Shown piece after piece: positions 34,452 through 42,522 of a DNA stretch of 64,000 nucleotides. The stretch covers positions 3,038,001 to 3,102,000 of the forward strand of contig NZ_JAUSZD010000002.1 in assembly GCF_030817275.1 (NCBI RefSeq), written 5' to 3'. How positions within the stretch are numbered: position 1 is the stretch's first letter; each line of letters opens with the position of its first letter. The stretch comes from Paenibacillus sp. V4I7. Its GTDB lineage: Bacteria; Bacillota; Bacilli; Paenibacillales; NBRC-103111. The notes under the pieces are model-generated. The model was given only the letters and a program-made list of their open reading frames with translations, was not told the origin of the DNA and ran no database searches. A program made the position numbers and the translations under genes.

Positions 34452-34561
34452 AGTAAAGCGTCCTCCTCAATATGGGTCTGTAAGTCACTGGCGGTGACAT
34501 GATCCATCATACAGGGACGCTTGTACTTTTTTCAAAGCCAAAATCTTAGCATCTACAGGAA

Positions 34562-35206
34562 TGCTGTAAGTACTAAGATTTGGACTTTGTCAAAAAAGGA
34601 GCGCCTCGGTATGATGGGTTTGTGCACGGGTTAGAAACCCAATACCATCAAGGAGGCGCTCTTACTATGAAGTTTAAACAAAACGATGGACAAAATCAAC
34701 GTATTGAACGAATTTCCACCTCTCACCTTGTAATTGGCATCGACATGGCGAAGGAAATTCATGTAGCGCAAGCCACTAACTTTCGGGGTATCGTTCTTGC
34801 CAAGCGACATCTATCATTTACAAACGACTTAGAAGGATTCGAAAGATTACAACGTTGGATGGCTGAATTACAACAGAAGCACCAATTGAAGACCCTAATC
34901 ATCGGTATGGAGCCAACCGGACACTACTGGTTTAACCTGGCCAATTGGCTTTCAGACAAGGAAATAAATGTTGTCATGGTGAATCCTGCAACCACTAAAC
35001 GAAACAAGGAGAACCGGGATAATTGTCCTTCCAAGAGTGATCCTAAGGATGCACTTGTCATCGCAGACGTTGTCTGTCGAGGCTATTACTATGAATACAC
35101 AAGACAGGCTACCGTCTTTCAAAGGTTGCGGACGATAATGAGTGACCGGGAATTTTGGGTGACAAATAGTGTCCGGATGCAGAACCGGATCATCCGTGAT
35201 TGCTAG
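34562..35206 (+). mobile_element. IS110-family element, 5' part only (copy D)
   Basis: The 5' end begins CTGTAAGTACTAAGATTTGG, homologous to the end of copy C (CTGTAGATGCTAAGATTTTGG in two parts), and includes GCGCCTCGGTATGATGG. The element is cut at about 35206, where copy E begins. Orientation is opposite to copies C and E. Confidence 0.75.
34667..35206 (+). pseudogene. IS110-family transposase, truncated (copy D)
   Basis: The first 180 codons of a transposase (MKFKQNDGQNQRIERIS, HLVIGIDMAKEIH, IGMEPTGHYWF, SKSDPKDALVIADV) start at the ATG at 34667, which follows AAGGAGG. The frame ends at a stop formed in the junction with copy E, so the whole C-terminal domain is missing. An in-frame start at 34580 lies inside the IS end and was not used. 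Confidence 0.85.
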
Positions 35207-35214
35207 GCTAATCT

Positions 35215-35460
35215 GTTAGAAGGCGTGCGGGAACAGAGGTGGAAGTAGCCTCACCCAAATTGTTCCAAATGCTGCACGTATTCTCCACGTAGCCCTTAGT
35301 GATTGTCGCTCCCATGTCGGGGCGGGTCAAAGCCCTTTCATTCCTTCGTCACACCTATCTAAGGGGTGGAGGTCGGTCTTTCTAACGGAACGGGTCAGAG
35401 CCCTTTTGCGTAACGTATCCCGATACTCCGTGCTTTCTTTTGTCATCCTGCGAATACACC
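35215..35460 (-). ncRNA. Putative bridge RNA region of IS copy E
   Basis: Shares TATTCTCCACG, CTCCCATGTC, ATTCCTTCGTCA, GGGGTGGAGGTCGG and the ATCCTGCGAA boundary with copies B and C. The variable loop contains TTCTAACGG (35380-35388), the same nine bases as at its own junction with the site (36862-36870). Confidence 0.55.
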
Positions 35461-35483
35461 AAATCACGTAGAATGTGCTTGGA

Positions 35484-36749
35484 TTAAGCGGCTAAAGTAA
35501 AGACTTTATTGGGGTTGTAGACTTCGTTGCTGCGAGTCAAACCGACTAAAAGGCGGGCCAGCTTGCCGATTAGCTTCATAATAGACTTCATTTTTTTAAG
35601 TTTCTTAACCTCGACATTTTGTTGATGTATCGACTTAAACTCAGGGTTCGTCATAACCATACACATCGTGATTAAATAGAGGAAGTGCCTAAGACGTGGG
35701 CGGCCCCGTTTACTTAGTTCCATTTGACCCTTCCATTTTCCAGAGCTCGCTTCAGCTAAATTTAAACCTGCGTGACGCGATAGAGAATTCCCGTGAGCAT
35801 ACCCGCTAAGGTCACCTGACTCTCCTAGAACGCTTGCTAAAGCAATAGCACTTATGCCAGTAATGGCAAGGATTTTGCCTGTATAGGGGATCCGTTCGAG
35901 AACGCTTTTGACCTCATCTTCAATCTTCTGAAGCTGTTTATTCGCTAAGTCGTATTCCTCAAGAAGATGTTCAAGGTGGAGTTTGTAAGCGTGTGTTGCT
36001 TGTTTGGAACCAACAGTTCGCTTGCCAAGATCGATGAGCGACTGAGCTCTACGTACACCTGAGTGCCGTTTCATGGAATTCTTCCATCCTGCAATAACAT
36101 CAGCCGTATTTAGCTTACATAAATCCTCGGGGAGAGGAAACAGTCGAAGAGTTGCCAAAGCACCCTTACAAGTTAAGATCTTAAAGACTTGCCTTAGTTC
36201 AGGAAACACAATGTCGACCCAACGATGGATCTGATTCACTGCACTTACAAGCCGTTTAATGACGGTTTCTCGATTTGCCATTAGGACCCGCAGTTCTTCG
36301 TATTCTGTGGAATGGAAGCGGACAGGGGAATAGTAGCCGTTTTTCATCATATCTGCGATAACGAGCGCATCCTTTTTGTCACTTTTAGATGGTGTATTGT
36401 CGCGGTTTTCCTTGTTCTTTTTAACTAAGTGAGGGTTAACGAGTACTGCTTCAATTGCTTTTTCCTTCAGCCAATGGGCGAGGCTGAACCAGTAGTGTCC
36501 TGTGGGCTCCATACCGACGATTACCTCAACTAACTTGTACGAGGCTAACAAGTCACTAATCCAGCGAGAGAAAGATGTGAAACCCGACTCATCATTACTA
36601 AATTCCAATGGATTACCAAGAGCAATACCGCGGAAGTTAACAGCTCTGGCAACATGAGTCTCCTGAGCGATATCTACACCAATAACAAGGTGATTAGCAG
36701 TAATGTTTTCAATGAGTTGATTTTGCTTTGCTTGTGCTTAAAATTTCAT
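35484..36749 (-). pseudogene. IS110-family transposase with a stop at codon 4 (copy E)
   Basis: Full-length transposase frame of about 422 codons, with VIGVDIAQETH, VGMEPTGHYW and KSDKKDALVIADM. The start reads ATG AAA TTT TAA (36749-36738) instead of MKFKS, so translation stops after three residues; the only later start, at 36608, removes the first catalytic Asp. Copy A, otherwise almost identical here, keeps MKFKS. Confidence 0.85.
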
Positions 36750-36861
36750 AGTAGAGCGACCTCCTGATGTGGGATTTTAAGGGCTGTAGACCCGTTGTAT
36801 ACTCCCATCGTATAGAGGCGCTCTTTTTTATTCAAATTCCAAATTTTTCGTTCCACAGGAA

Positions 36862-37215
36862 TTCTAACGGTGAACGTTAGTTGAAAGAGATCTATTGATG
36901 TTTGTAAGAAGTACTTCAAAACTTAATTGTATTTTAGCTTAATTTTTCAACATAACCACTTCAGAGCTTTATTTGTACTTTATATTTCACAAAAAAAGCC
37001 AGTAAACCCTTGAATTTGCTGGCTTCTTGCACTTCAAAACTTTATTGTCTCCCAACAAAGACCTTGTTGGTTTACAAATAAGTTTTGAAGTAGACAATAA
37101 AGTATTGAAGTGACAAATAAAGTCTTGAAGTAAAACTCGGAAAACTGCGCATCATATTTTTGGTTTCCTCAACTACTGGCAGTGGTTTTTATTTAGCGAA
37201 AGGGCAGCTTACTAT
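36862..37215. repeat. Cassette site 21, split by the Tn7-end-like cluster
   Basis: Left core TCTAACGGTGAACGTTAGTT at 36863-36882, then the six-site cluster, then right core AGCGAAAGGGCAGCTTACTA at 37195-37214. IS copy E abuts the left core. This site separates the cassette array from the sugar-utilisation operon. Confidence 0.7.
36911..37131. repeat. Cluster of six Tn7-end-like sites around a terminator hairpin
   Basis: Three copies of CACTTCAAAACTTTATTGTC in one orientation (36911, 36957, 37030) face three in the other (37074, 37093, 37112; for example GACAATAAAGTATTGAAGTG). A hairpin AGCCAG/CTGGCT lies at 36997-37025 and a CCAACA/TGTTGG stem at 37051-37070. The site resembles the TnsB-binding repeats at the ends of Tn7 (GACAATAAAGTCTTAAACTG). 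No transposase genes lie between them, so this would be a deletion relic or a non-autonomous element. Confidence 0.65.
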
Positions 37216-37409
37216 GATATGTTTGTGGTGTTAATCATAGAAGCGAAAGACGGCTTAAGTCGTTATATGCATAACAATATGTCGTCAAAACGGTAGCGAA
37301 GACGGTTGGAATCCTATATGATTTGCGTTGGCATACTAAGAATATGAAGTTGGACTGCAGAGAAGACTCTCGGCGGTCCTTTTAGACTTCCAGAAGGGAG
37401 AAACATTGG

Positions 37410-39149
37410 ATGGGACTGCGGCTTCCGCATATATCATGGAATTCCATTCGGTTCAAGCTGGTAGCCGGGCTGCTCTTTGTGATAGTTCCTCTCATTACGC
37501 TGCTGATCTACAATAATTTCTACAGCATTCATGTCGTACACAATCAGGTGGCGTCGTCAATTAAAAATTTAATCACTTTGTATCAGGGGCAAATCGATAC
37601 CCAACTGAAGGATGCGGATCGCAATTTGATCAGCATGGTGACTTCCGATTATAGTGTCCGTTCCATGAATACTCCTAATTCGGAGGACGAATATCAGCTG
37701 GCCAAACATAGCGTTTCGGATAAACTAACTAACGATATTGTTCTTTATAAATCGGTCGATGCTTTTTTTGTGTATTCACAGTCAAGGAAGGATTTGTTAG
37801 ACGTTTTTAAAGCATCGGTTTCATTTCCAGAGAGGGATCAGGTTGAGCAATATTTACAGCGTTTGCTGAGCGAACGTACTAATCTCGCGGAGTTCCGCGG
37901 TAGCGGCTGGTTCGTTAAAAAAATCGGACAAGACTATTACATGCTGCGCGTCATTCAATCGGGTGATCTCTATATTGGTGCCTGGGTGAACGCTAGAACG
38001 CTTCTCATCCCATTGAATTTGATTGATTTGGGCAGCGAAGGGAGCGCACTATTCGTAACAAATCAAGGGGAGCTGATGGTCAGTACCAATCCAATACCGG
38101 TTGAAAACATTGATTTTACGAAGAGCTTTCAGCAGTTTTATATGTCGGGAAGCAAGAATAACTTGCTAATTGTCGGGGAGCCATCTCAGAAAGGCGACTT
38201 TAGCCTGGTTGCAGTTATTCCGGACAAACAAATTTTGCAAAATTTGCCAATTCTGACACGTGTCATAGAAATGATTTCACTTGCCTCCATTGTACTTTTA
38301 CCGATAAGTCTATTTTTTCTCCACCACATTCTACTCGTACCGCTTAAACGGATGATTGCAGTTATGAGAAGGATCAATGATGGATACGTTAACGTTCGAA
38401 TCGAGTCATATCCGGCTTCTGATGAGTTTCTATTGGTCAACCAAACCTTTAACCGAATGATGTCGCAAATTGAACAATTGAAAATCAATGTATACGAAGA
38501 ACAGCTTAGCAAGCACAAAGCGGAGCTTCAGCACTTGCAGTTGCAGATTAACCCGCATTTTTTCATGAATTCTTTGAACATCCTGTTTAATCTGGCTCAA
38601 GTGAAAAACTACGAATTAATTCAGGAAATGACGTTATGTCTTGTCCAGTATTTCAGATTCATGTTTCGAAGTAATTTGACGTTCGTTACGTTGCGGGAAG
38701 AATTGCAGCATGTCCGAAACTATATCCGGATTCAGGAGCTCCGGTTTCCAAACAGCTTAACTTGTACGATCGATTCACCCGATTTCCTGGAAAATATTCC
38801 GATCCCCCCCTTGGTGATTCAAACCTTTTTGGAAAATTCAATCAAGCATAGTGTCACGCTGGAAGAACCCGTGCATATTTCGGTTGCTATCGATTTGATG
38901 GAAAACGGATTGGAACCTTATATCGAAATCATCATTCGCGATACTGGCAAAGGATTTTCGGAGGATGTATTAGCTGAGATTCGTTCCGGAAACCGAGTGG
39001 TCGACGAACAAGGCGAGCATATTGGTATTTGGAACGTACGTAAGCGATTGCAACTGTTATATGGGGAGCATGCGGACATTTCCTGTTACAATGGTTTCCC
39101 TAGCGGCGCTGTTATAGAAATCAAACTTCCATATCAATCGGAAAGATAG
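37410..39149 (+). CDS. Sensor histidine kinase, YesM type
   Basis: A 579-residue kinase that senses an extracellular signal, probably a sugar or its binding protein, and phosphorylates the regulator encoded next. Transmembrane segments at about 15-35 and 285-305 enclose an extracytoplasmic sensor domain; a HAMP domain follows (MIAVMRRINDGYVNV). The phosphoacceptor His is in QLQINPHFFMNSLNILF (His_kinase, PF06580), with the N-box VIQTFLENSIKHS and G-box IRDTGKGFSED. ATG after GAAGGGAG. Intact, GC-richer than the cassettes. Confidence 0.93.
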   Translation: MGLRLPHISWNSIRFKLVAGLLFVIVPLITLLIYNNFYSIHVVHNQVASSIKNLITLYQGQIDTQLKDADRNLISMVTSDYSVRSMNTPNSEDEYQLAKHSVSDKLTNDIVLYKSVDAFFVYSQSRKDLLDVFKASVSFPERDQVEQYLQRLLSERTNLAEFRGSGWFVKKIGQDYYMLRVIQSGDLYIGAWVNARTLLIPLNLIDLGSEGSALFVTNQGELMVSTNPIPVENIDFTKSFQQFYMSGSKNNLLIVGEPSQKGDFSLVAVIPDKQILQNLPILTRVIEMISLASIVLLPISLFFLHHILLVPLKRMIAVMRRINDGYVNVRIESYPASDEFLLVNQTFNRMMSQIEQLKINVYEEQLSKHKAELQHLQLQINPHFFMNSLNILFNLAQVKNYELIQEMTLCLVQYFRFMFRSNLTFVTLREELQHVRNYIRIQELRFPNSLTCTIDSPDFLENIPIPPLVIQTFLENSIKHSVTLEEPVHISVAIDLMENGLEPYIEIIIRDTGKGFSEDVLAEIRSGNRVVDEQGEHIGIWNVRKRLQLLYGEHADISCYNGFPSGAVIEIKLPYQSER

Positions 39150-39166
39150 GAAAGGGGTTCCCTTGT

Positions 39167-40774
39167 ATGCTTCAATTATTGATTGTAGATGATGAAATTC
39201 ATGCTGTAGAAGGAATCCGGTCGGGAGTCGATTGGAAGAAGCTTGGTATAACCGCTGTATTCTCGGCTTTTACCGTAAAACAAGCCAAAGAGCTGTTCGA
39301 AAATGAGCGAATAGATATTATGCTGTGTGATATCGAGATGCCACAAGCTACGGGACTGGAGCTGGCGGAATGGGTTAGGGAGCGATATTCGAGCACGGCG
39401 ACGATATTCTTAACCTGTCATTCCGATTTCAAATACGCCCAGCAAGCTCTCCAGTTGGGCAGTTTGGACTATATTCTTAAGCCAATTCCATTCAGCGAGC
39501 TGGAAAAAACGATCCTAAAAGCGATCGAGAAAATCAATAAAGAATCGGAATTAGCCCAATTCAGCCAATACGGCCAGTTCTGGTTCCAGCATCAACCGAT
39601 GCTCATTGAGCGATTCTGGCTGGATATCATCAATCAGACGATTCCTCCCAGAGCGGAGTCAGTGAGTCGAGCCGCGGCAGAACGCAACATTCCTTATGCC
39701 GATAAAATGACATTTGTTCCGGTACTCATTAGCGTTCAGAGATGGCACAAGCAACTGACGCTGCGCGATGAGAAGATCATGGAATATGCACTAAAAAATT
39801 CGGCTGAGGAAATCATACTGGGCAGCAGTCAGAACGGACAATTGATCACGCTGAGCAGCGGAAGATTGCTTGCTGTCTTGTCTACCGAAAGTTATTCCGA
39901 AATCGAATCGTCGTTGAGGCAATCGTGCGAACGTTACATTGATGCCTGCAGGCAGTATTTTTATTGCGATCTTTCCTGTTATATCGGAGAAAAAGTACAC
40001 GGTCACGAGATGGTCGAGACGGTAACCCGGCTTCGTGATTATGAGAATAACAATGTGGCTTACAACAATAAGGTTTTCCTGCTTACCAGGTTTCAGAAAC
40101 AACCTATGATTAAACAGCTCCCCGACATGAGCACGTGGTCGATTATGCTGAAGGAGGGGGGATACGCGAAAGTATTAGAGGAAGCAACCTCTTTTTTGGA
40201 CCTGCTGCTGAGGCAGGATGGTTTGGATGCGAAACTGCTTCGACAGTTTTATCAGGATTTTCAACAAATGATGTACTATATGCTCCAGACGAAAGGAATT
40301 CAAGCTCATCAATTGTTTAGCGATACCATCTCGCTGGAGTTTTCTGCAAACGCGACCCGCTCTGTAACCGATCTCATCGCATGGATGAATTACGTGGTAA
40401 ACAAAGCGATGGAGTATGCGAATACAGTTGAACAATCCTTCAGTGTTGTCCAAAGAGTTATCAGTTACATTAAGCAGCATATCGCAGAAGACTTAGCGAG
40501 GGAAGAAATTGCGAGTCACGTGTTTTTGAATCCGGACTATTTGACCCGGATCTTTAAAAAGGAAACCGGGATGGCCGTTTCAGATTATCTGTTTCAAGAA
40601 CGTCTTAAGCTTGCAAAGGAACTGCTCACGAAAACCGATATGCCGATCAGCGCTGTGGCATCGCATATTGGGTATGCGAATTTCTCCCATTTCTCCCGGA
40701 TGTTCAAGAAGCATACTGATCTGAATCCAGTCGAATACCGACAGGTTCACCAACAAGTCCAGAGTGAAAGGTAG
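39167..40774 (+). CDS. Response regulator with AraC DNA-binding domain, YesN type
   Basis: A 535-residue regulator. Receiver domain residues 1-120: LLIVDDEIHAVEG (acid pocket), phosphoacceptor Asp in DIMLCDIEMPQATG, Thr/Ser in FLTCHSDFKYA and Lys in DYILKPIPF. The C-terminal 100 residues form two helix-turn-helix motifs of the AraC type (EEIASHVFLNPDYLTRIFKK and ISAVASHIGYANFSHFSRMF). It starts 17 bp after the kinase gene and should activate the transport and hydrolase genes downstream. Confidence 0.93.
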   Translation: MLQLLIVDDEIHAVEGIRSGVDWKKLGITAVFSAFTVKQAKELFENERIDIMLCDIEMPQATGLELAEWVRERYSSTATIFLTCHSDFKYAQQALQLGSLDYILKPIPFSELEKTILKAIEKINKESELAQFSQYGQFWFQHQPMLIERFWLDIINQTIPPRAESVSRAAAERNIPYADKMTFVPVLISVQRWHKQLTLRDEKIMEYALKNSAEEIILGSSQNGQLITLSSGRLLAVLSTESYSEIESSLRQSCERYIDACRQYFYCDLSCYIGEKVHGHEMVETVTRLRDYENNNVAYNNKVFLLTRFQKQPMIKQLPDMSTWSIMLKEGGYAKVLEEATSFLDLLLRQDGLDAKLLRQFYQDFQQMMYYMLQTKGIQAHQLFSDTISLEFSANATRSVTDLIAWMNYVVNKAMEYANTVEQSFSVVQRVISYIKQHIAEDLAREEIASHVFLNPDYLTRIFKKETGMAVSDYLFQERLKLAKELLTKTDMPISAVASHIGYANFSHFSRMFKKHTDLNPVEYRQVHQQVQSER

Positions 40775-40916
40775 TCGGCAAATGCACAGCGAAAAGTCGT
40801 GAGCGGAGCAGAGCCGAATCTGCAGCAAAAGTAAAATAAAGATAACTTCGCTGAAGATTCCAGGTTACCTCAAACGGTTTCATAAGCGAACAACAAATTG
40901 TAAATGGGGGAGTACC

Positions 40917-42419
40917 ATGAAGAAAAGATTCATGTCGGCAAGCGCACTCATCATCGGGTCTATGCTCTTTCTATCCGCGTGCGGCGGCAGTAGCGGAGGA
41001 GCGGCACCGGCCGGGGATAAAGAGGTTAAGCCAGAGGAAAAACCGACGGAACTGAATGTCGCCTTCCCGATTTTTGGTGCAGTGCCTAAGGAGTTGTCCA
41101 TTGTTGAGGATTCCATTAATCAAATCGCACAGAAGAAAATCAATGCTACGGTGAAATTGACACCGATCAGCTTCGGAAGCTGGGAGCAGCAAATGAACCT
41201 GATGCTAAGCAGCAACGAAAAGCTGGATTTAATGTTTGTAGGAGGCAACGGCTACAGCAGCTATGTCGCGAAAGGTCAAATTGTTGCGCTTAACAAACTG
41301 CTTGAACAGCATGGCAAAGACATAGCAAAAGCGATGGATCCGGCTTATCTGAATGCAGCCAAAATTGCCGGATCGGTCTACGCGATTCCAACCGTCCGCG
41401 ACTTTGCTGCCTATAATGGTCTGACAATGCGGAAGGATTTAGTTGACAAATATCACATCGATGTCAACAAAATCCGTACATTGGATGATGTAGAATTGGT
41501 ATTGAAAACGATTAAGGACAAAGAACCGAATGTGACACCGTTGATACCAGGCAATATCGGCAGAACGATGCTCGATTCGTACCGTACGTTTGACATGCTC
41601 GGGGATTCGCTCGGCGTTTTGCCGAATTTCGACAATAACCTGAAAGTGGTCAATTTGTACGAAACCCAGGAGTATGCCGAGTTCATTAAGAAGATGAGGG
41701 GCTGGTACACGTCTGGCTTGATTCTGAAAGATGCGGCAACGAACAAAACTTCCCAGTTCGATTTACTCAAGTCGAATCGAGGATTCGCTTACTTCTCAAA
41801 TATGAAGCCAGGGTTTGAGCAGCAGGAAACGAAGAGCAGTGGCATTCCGGTGGTCACAGCAAACTTGCTTCAGCCTGTTTCTACAACAACGAACGTCACA
41901 GGTGTCATGTGGGGAATTCCGATTAATTCCAAGACGCCGGAAAAAGCCATGGATTTCCTGAACCTAATGTATTCAGACAAGGATATCGTCAACCTGTTCG
42001 ATTGGGGTGTGGAAGGCAAACACTATGTGAAATCGGACAATGTCATCGACTTTCCTCAAGGCGTTGACTCCAAAACTTCGGGCTACAACTTGAATATGGG
42101 GTATATGTTCGGCAATCAGTTTCTCTCTTATGTATTTAAAGGCGACGATCCGAAAATATGGGAGAAAATGGACCAATTCAACAAATCGGCGTTGAAATCT
42201 AAGGCACTCGGCTTTACGTTCGACGCAAATGCGGTCAAGGCGGAATATGCCGCGGTGACCAACGTGGTTACACAGTACAAGCTTCCGCTTGAGACGGGGA
42301 GTGTCGATCCGGAGAAGGTCTTGCCGGAGTTTATCTCCAAGCTGAAATCCGCCGGAATTGATAAAATTATCGCTGAGAAGCAAAAGCAGCTCGACGAGTG
42401 GGCGAAAAGCAGTAAATAA
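40917..42419 (+). CDS. Sugar ABC transporter solute-binding lipoprotein, LplA-like
   Basis: A 500-residue binding protein anchored by a lipidated Cys (MKKRFMSASALIIGSMLFLSAC in two parts, Cys22). The mature part begins GGSSGGAAPAGDKEV and has the family 1 binding-protein fold; the C-terminal DUF3502-like part ends GIDKIIAEKQKQLDEWAKS. It captures an oligosaccharide for the permeases at 45003 and 45947. GGGGGAG is before the ATG. A strong terminator follows, which would leave this gene expressed above the rest. Confidence 0.92.
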   Translation: MKKRFMSASALIIGSMLFLSACGGSSGGAAPAGDKEVKPEEKPTELNVAFPIFGAVPKELSIVEDSINQIAQKKINATVKLTPISFGSWEQQMNLMLSSNEKLDLMFVGGNGYSSYVAKGQIVALNKLLEQHGKDIAKAMDPAYLNAAKIAGSVYAIPTVRDFAAYNGLTMRKDLVDKYHIDVNKIRTLDDVELVLKTIKDKEPNVTPLIPGNIGRTMLDSYRTFDMLGDSLGVLPNFDNNLKVVNLYETQEYAEFIKKMRGWYTSGLILKDAATNKTSQFDLLKSNRGFAYFSNMKPGFEQQETKSSGIPVVTANLLQPVSTTTNVTGVMWGIPINSKTPEKAMDFLNLMYSDKDIVNLFDWGVEGKHYVKSDNVIDFPQGVDSKTSGYNLNMGYMFGNQFLSYVFKGDDPKIWEKMDQFNKSALKSKALGFTFDANAVKAEYAAVTNVVTQYKLPLETGSVDPEKVLPEFISKLKSAGIDKIIAEKQKQLDEWAKSSK

Positions 42420-42442
42420 TCAGTTCGGCTCCTATTCATTTG

Positions 42443-42478
42443 CCCCGGTCAATATCACAGTTGACCGGGGAATTTTTT
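42443..42478 (+). terminator. Terminator or attenuator after the binding-protein gene
   Basis: CCCCGGTCAA-TATCACAG-TTGACCGGGG followed by AATTTTTT. It lies between the lipoprotein and GH2 genes and probably limits read-through. Confidence 0.85.
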
Positions 42479-42522
42479 GACTGGGATCCAATCATCTCAA
42501 TCGACACCGAAAGGGGTAAAAT

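Larger units (their letters stand above)
32743..34561 (-). mobile_element. IS110-family element (copy C)
   Basis: Complete element, more divergent from copy B. Subterminal inverted repeats related to TCCCTGTATGA are visible at about 32757-32770 and 34507-34517. Its low-coordinate end follows ATTCAGCTAA, which is the start of a cassette-site left core. Its 5' end (CTACAGGAAT) joins the 5' end of copy D head-to-head at 34561/34562. Confidence 0.8.
35207..36861 (-). mobile_element. IS110-family element, 3' end truncated (copy E)
   Basis: Nearly identical to copy A at the 5' end. The 5' terminus (ACAGGAAT) joins TCTAACGG of a cassette site at 36862. The low-coordinate terminal repeat is missing where it meets copy D, so this copy could not move by itself. 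Confidence 0.8.

Noticed and set aside
34580..34666. N-terminal extension MDFVKKGAPRYDG of the copy D transposase
   Set aside because: It lies inside the IS terminal sequence and before the conserved AAGGAGG; the homologous start is at 34667.
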